From: Pisolithus tinctorius
Lineage: Eukaryota > Basidiomycota > Agaricomycetes > Boletales > Pisolithaceae
Assembly: GCA_024663395.1 (NCBI GenBank)
Contig: JANFAH010000053.1
Coordinates: 310,001 to 374,000, forward strand
DNA length: 64,000 nt
Reading direction: 5' to 3'
Part shown: piece by piece, positions 60,698 to 64,000 of the stretch
How positions within the stretch are numbered: position 1 is the stretch's first letter
How the letters are laid out: every line of letters starts with the position of its first letter
Made by a program: the position numbers and the translations under genes
Notes under the pieces: model-generated
What the model was told of the DNA's origin: nothing
Seen by the model: only the letters and a program-made list of their open reading frames with translations
Databases searched by the model: none

Positions 60698-61779
60698 TCA
60701 AAATCCCAAGACCTCCTTAACCGTTTTCCAATGATGTCCCTCCCACGCTTTAGTGCCACTGGCGGCGTTCTCTGGGACGTCCTTATCGAGATAATTATCC
60801 CAACCCGCGCTGATTCTTCCCTCGGCGAACTTGGTTTGCAAGAACGTCTGCTTGTCGAAGCCGTCCGGGAGCTTGTCAACATGTACGACTGGGACCGAGG
60901 GATCACGTCCCTCGTACAGAGCCCCGATGGCCTCCAGAGACGTGCGATCACCCTCGATACGGTACGTGGCATCGTGGAGGGATGATGACGGGAAAGTCGT
61001 GAGAGCGTGCGCAACGAAGCCTGTTGGAGGAAGTATGCACTGATTACGCCATTTTGTGAAAATACCACGGCATACCTGATACGTCATCCAGCGAGGTAAA
61101 AGAAGCGGGCTTGTTTTGCTGGCCTAGTAAATGGAACTTTCCCAATTCGGCGCCCGTTAGCCATGGGATGAATTCCATGAACATGCCACACTAAATCAGA
61201 CGTTGGGTATTACGGTCTTCCCCTCGTGACATTCAATAACAATACGTACGTAGACACGTAGTACGGGAATATCAAGTGATTTCGCGTACGCTGATAAGTA
61301 ACTTATCAGTGGGAAGCCTCAACAAGTTACACGTACCAAGAACATACCAGCAAACTGTGACTTAATCGCAAGGACTCCGTCCGTGGCCCCTTCGGATGGC
61401 ATTCCGAACTCAGATGGCACAAGTAACTTCACGGACGCAGCCTGGGCAGCGTCAGCGAGGGGTGTTTGAGCCTGGAGTGCCGCGAAAGACAGCGCAGAGA
61501 TGAGAACTTCCACATTGTTATCACGAAGGACAGTCGACACTCCTGGCACGTCCGCGTAGTTCACGTTTGCGACCTTGGCACCTTGAAGAAGGGGGTTAGA
61601 CGTGGATCCGCTACCCGGACGCGCCAGCACGACTACTGATGCGCCTCTACTAATCAGGGCCTGCGATCCGTGAGATCAGGGGCTATTCATTCGCTCGGAA
61701 GTCCACCACCACTGACCTTTACTATACGACCGCCGATCGTGGGCCCAGCACCTGCGACTGCGAATGATGTGTAAGGCAT
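60698..61779 (-). CDS. NmrA-like / isoflavone-reductase-like NAD(P)-binding protein
   Basis: Atypical SDR of the NmrA family, a redox enzyme or redox sensor. The ATG at 61779 gives MPYTSFAVAGAGPTIGGRIV (Rossmann glycine motif). After an intron come ISRGASVVVLARPGSGS, VEVLISALSFAALQAQTPLA, VKLLVPSEFGMPSEGATDGV and AIKSQFAGMFL. Then GMFMEFIPWLTGAELGKFHL, KPASFTSLDDVSGFVAHALT, TYRIEGDRTSLEAIGALYEG and C-terminal WEGHHWKTVKEVLGF. The VPSEFG and IEGDR blocks are typical of fungal isoflavone-reductase-like proteins. Four exons, frame intact. Substrate not predictable. Confidence 0.88.
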
Positions 61780-62870
61780 CTGAGGCAAAGGTCAAACTCA
61801 AGTTCTACTGACTACGCCTCTTGGTTGTTTATATGAGGAATCAGGATGATGGTGGCACCGCGGTCCCGCTTCCCATGGTGACTCAGTGTTAGTAAATGTT
61901 TTGCAATGCAAGGGACAGTGTGGGACGAGTGAAACTCATAACGGGCCGTACTTCACTTGCCTATGGAAGAATAAGACTCCCAGTCAGAAACAAGGGCAAG
62001 GGCCAGAAATCCAGTCACCCTCGGAATCGCGGTGAATCTAACCCAGAAAACCCCAATATCAGGGGCATAAGTGGCATGAAACGTACCATGTCGGGACTTA
62101 CGCCAGTAGTGCATGCATTTAAGTAAACACCTTCAGCTGCCTGCGAGCAAAACATCGACGCGCTGTGCTGTTGCCTTCTCCGTGGAAGATAACGACCTAG
62201 TGATGGGCGTGCACGAGCGCCATTCTTCTAGTGATATGTATATCACCGGTGTGACCCGAGGTCGCATGTCGGTGGACAGGCCAAGGGCAGGTCCCCTAAA
62301 ACACCCATTCTCTACTTCGCATGGTGACTACTGACAAAGCCTCTGCAAGAGTAGTCGTCACAGAGGTGAGAATGGACAACGCCGTCATATGACAAAGGCT
62401 AACAATATGCCCTTCGCAGGGAAAAGCGCCTCTGGGAGGTAGGAATTTAGAACCGACTTGGTCCACGACGGGGATGCTGGCGGCCGCTCGAATTCATGAG
62501 AGCGGCCATTGATAGAAGCGTGCAATAATGCTCTGCAAATGAAAAGTCAACACTGAAATAATTATCGGTCGAAGTCAGACATGTTCCTCCGTAGCGTAGC
62601 GCAGGGAAGGCTGAGGCCTGAGGTATGTATGTAATAATCTTCTGCCACAACATCATTCTTCAGTGAAGTGGGTGACCTCTCCATTCCGAATAAACCGCAA
62701 GTATCTTGGTCTGCAACAATTTTAGCCAATATATCGGAGATAAGTTACAACATGCCCATGGAAAGGTCGCAGGCGAATCCAGATATGTACAGAGTCCTAG
62801 TTACCATTGTAGAGCGCCTTACTTGAAAAAGTCCACACCGGACCTCACCCCCCTGCAAGTCATTATGTAA
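61780..62870. other. Interval between protease end and NmrA-like gene start
   Basis: No gene recognised in about 1.1 kb. Short open frames on both strands lack motifs. Contains GCGGCCGCTCGAATTC (62480-62495), which reads like adjoining NotI and EcoRI sites but has no recognisable vector sequence around it. Confidence 0.45.
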
Positions 62871-62874
62871 ATGC

Positions 62875-64000
62875 TTAGTTTATGATAGCATAGGTATATG
62901 GGGTCGTGGCGAGGCCGACACGAGAGTTGGTGGTGTCGAAGACACCGTAGAATCGCTCGAGGAAGCCCATGCCATTAACGAAGTCCAGGCCTGAGCCAGA
63001 GTTTGATCCAATGTCGTTGACGATGAGGTACACGTAGGAGGAGCTGCCACCAATATACGTGTTGAGCGAACGGGGCCAGATCTGGCCATTAGGAGTCAAG
63101 GTATAGGTGACCTGCATAGCAAGCATTAATTAAGGGGGTCAATGCCCAAGGTGTGCAATGGGACTTACACCGTTAATGCTGAAGTAGAGGTTCTGGAGCG
63201 CATTGTATTGCGAAGTGGTGATTCGCAGCATGCCGATGGCGGAATCGCTCACGGCACCAGTCAAAGACTGGTACTGGTTGAAGGCGTCTTGTTACGCATC
63301 CATCAGCCTTCATTCTTCCAACATTCGTAGGAACTCAACTCACCCGTAGCAATGAGGATCAAAGTGGTACCAGTGTCAACAATACCAGCGGTTGTCGACA
63401 AGATGGTCGTCCAACCATAGGTAATGCTCTCGTTAATACCCCAGTAGTACGAAGCCGGGCTCGTGGTGGTGAGGGGACTCGTGATACAGTGTCAGCGTCG
63501 CATGTATCACTGGTAGTTTCGTACTCACGTGTAATTCAAGACACCGTTGTATTTACTGGTGTCGATACCACCAAATGTCAACTCTCCGTTCATGGATGAC
63601 GTGGTGGTGGAAGGTTCAAAGGAAACACCAACAATTTCGGAGGGAATCTTGCCTTCCGTGTAAAGGTTCTGGGTAACGGTAGGGATTTCAGTGGATGGCT
63701 CATTAGTCAAACTACCCAGGGTCAAATCTTCCGGACCTATCCTACGAAGCACATATTAGCAATCTAGACATCAGAGCGTAGAGATATTACTTACCCGAGG
63801 ACGCCATCTACTCCTGAGAAATCAGTCGACGTCGAAGCAACACCTATTGACTGCTTGGTTATGGTGAGAGACCCGAGGGTAACGGTGTCGGTATATTCCG
63901 TTCCTATATCAGTCAGTCATCACGCTGAGGTGCGGTGCGGTGGTCTCACCAGAGAAGGAGCCAGAGCCATAGGGGACATACTGCGACAATCGATCGGTAC
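62875..64000 (-). CDS. Aspartic protease, pepsin family A1 (partial; 5' end outside window)
   Basis: Secreted or vacuolar acid protease. Present are TDFSGVDGVLGIGPEDLTLG, TVTQNLYTEGKIPSEIVGVS, GELTFGGIDTSKYNGVLNYT, SPASYYWGINESITYG and the second active-site aspartate in GIVDTGTTLILIAT. Then ALQNLYFSINGV, NGQIWPRSLNTYIGGSSSYV and the C-terminal FLERFYGVFDTTNSRVGLAT ending at 62875. Four introns are visible. The first catalytic aspartate and any signal peptide lie beyond 64000. The sequence fits the polyporopepsin-like A1 proteases common in wood- and litter-dwelling basidiomycetes. Confidence 0.95.

Noticed and set aside
62479..62495. NotI/EcoRI-like string suggesting cloning vector or adaptor
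   Set aside because: Sixteen bases only, with no vector backbone recognised on either side; could be chance in a GC-rich stretch.

Overview
The window comes from a filamentous basidiomycete fungus, most likely an Agaricomycete; I cannot place the genus. The signs are dense genes with many short introns (about 50-70 nt, mostly GT...AG), a chitin/glucan-wall glucan synthase of the FKS type, a velvet-domain regulator, a fungal Nox1/NoxA, a Zn2Cys6 fungal_trans factor and an Ldb17/Dip1 protein. Gene spans below run from start codon to stop codon and include introns. Exon joins were read by eye from splice signals and family conservation.

Layout. 0.2-5.1 kb: FAD synthase (-), then GDP-L-fucose synthase (+) and GDP-mannose 4,6-dehydratase (-) facing each other tail to tail; these two enzymes make up the whole de novo route to GDP-fucose. 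5.2-9.0 kb: AP-1 mu (+) and a Cdh1/Fizzy-related APC/C activator (-). 9.2-13.8 kb: an unrecognised gene (-) and the NADPH oxidase Nox1 (+). 13.8-16.2 kb: gene-poor. 16.2-21.3 kb: two Ccc1/VIT1-type iron transporter genes (+) flanking a secreted histidine acid phosphatase (-). 22-24.4 kb: Ldb17/Dip1 (SPIN90-like). 24.7-25.0 kb: a long foldback hairpin (MITE-like). 25.4-31.3 kb: Dbp4/Hca4 helicase (+), a Nudix hydrolase broken by one in-frame stop (-), and a CLN3/battenin gene (+). 31.5-38.7 kb: Zn2Cys6 factor (-), Yop1/REEP-like protein (-), velvet protein (-). 39.5-45.5 kb: FKS glucan synthase (-). 45.9-50.3 kb: an unassigned membrane-protein gene, then a second, rearranged copy of the 26-31 kb block, with a decayed Dbp4 fragment (+) joined to an inverted second CLN3 copy (-). 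51-64 kb: secreted RNase T1/N1-type protein (-), NADP-isocitrate dehydrogenase (-), exosome subunit Rrp43 (+), a WW-domain protein (-) and a universal-stress protein (+) sharing an 87-bp divergent promoter, an NmrA-like reductase (-), and the 3' part of an A1 aspartic protease (-) cut by the window edge.

The strongest window-wide oddity is that many conserved exons need a one-base correction, and nearly always an extra base has to be removed. FKS, the GDP-fucose synthase, Cdh1, Nox1, the acid phosphatase, both VIT genes, IDP1 and the second CLN3 copy all show this. AP-1 mu, Dbp4, the first CLN3 copy, the Zn2Cys6 factor, the USP gene and the WW gene do not. I think patchy consensus quality is the likeliest cause, but the bias is worth checking. 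I found no secondary-metabolite cluster, CRISPR, rRNA, tRNA or virus.
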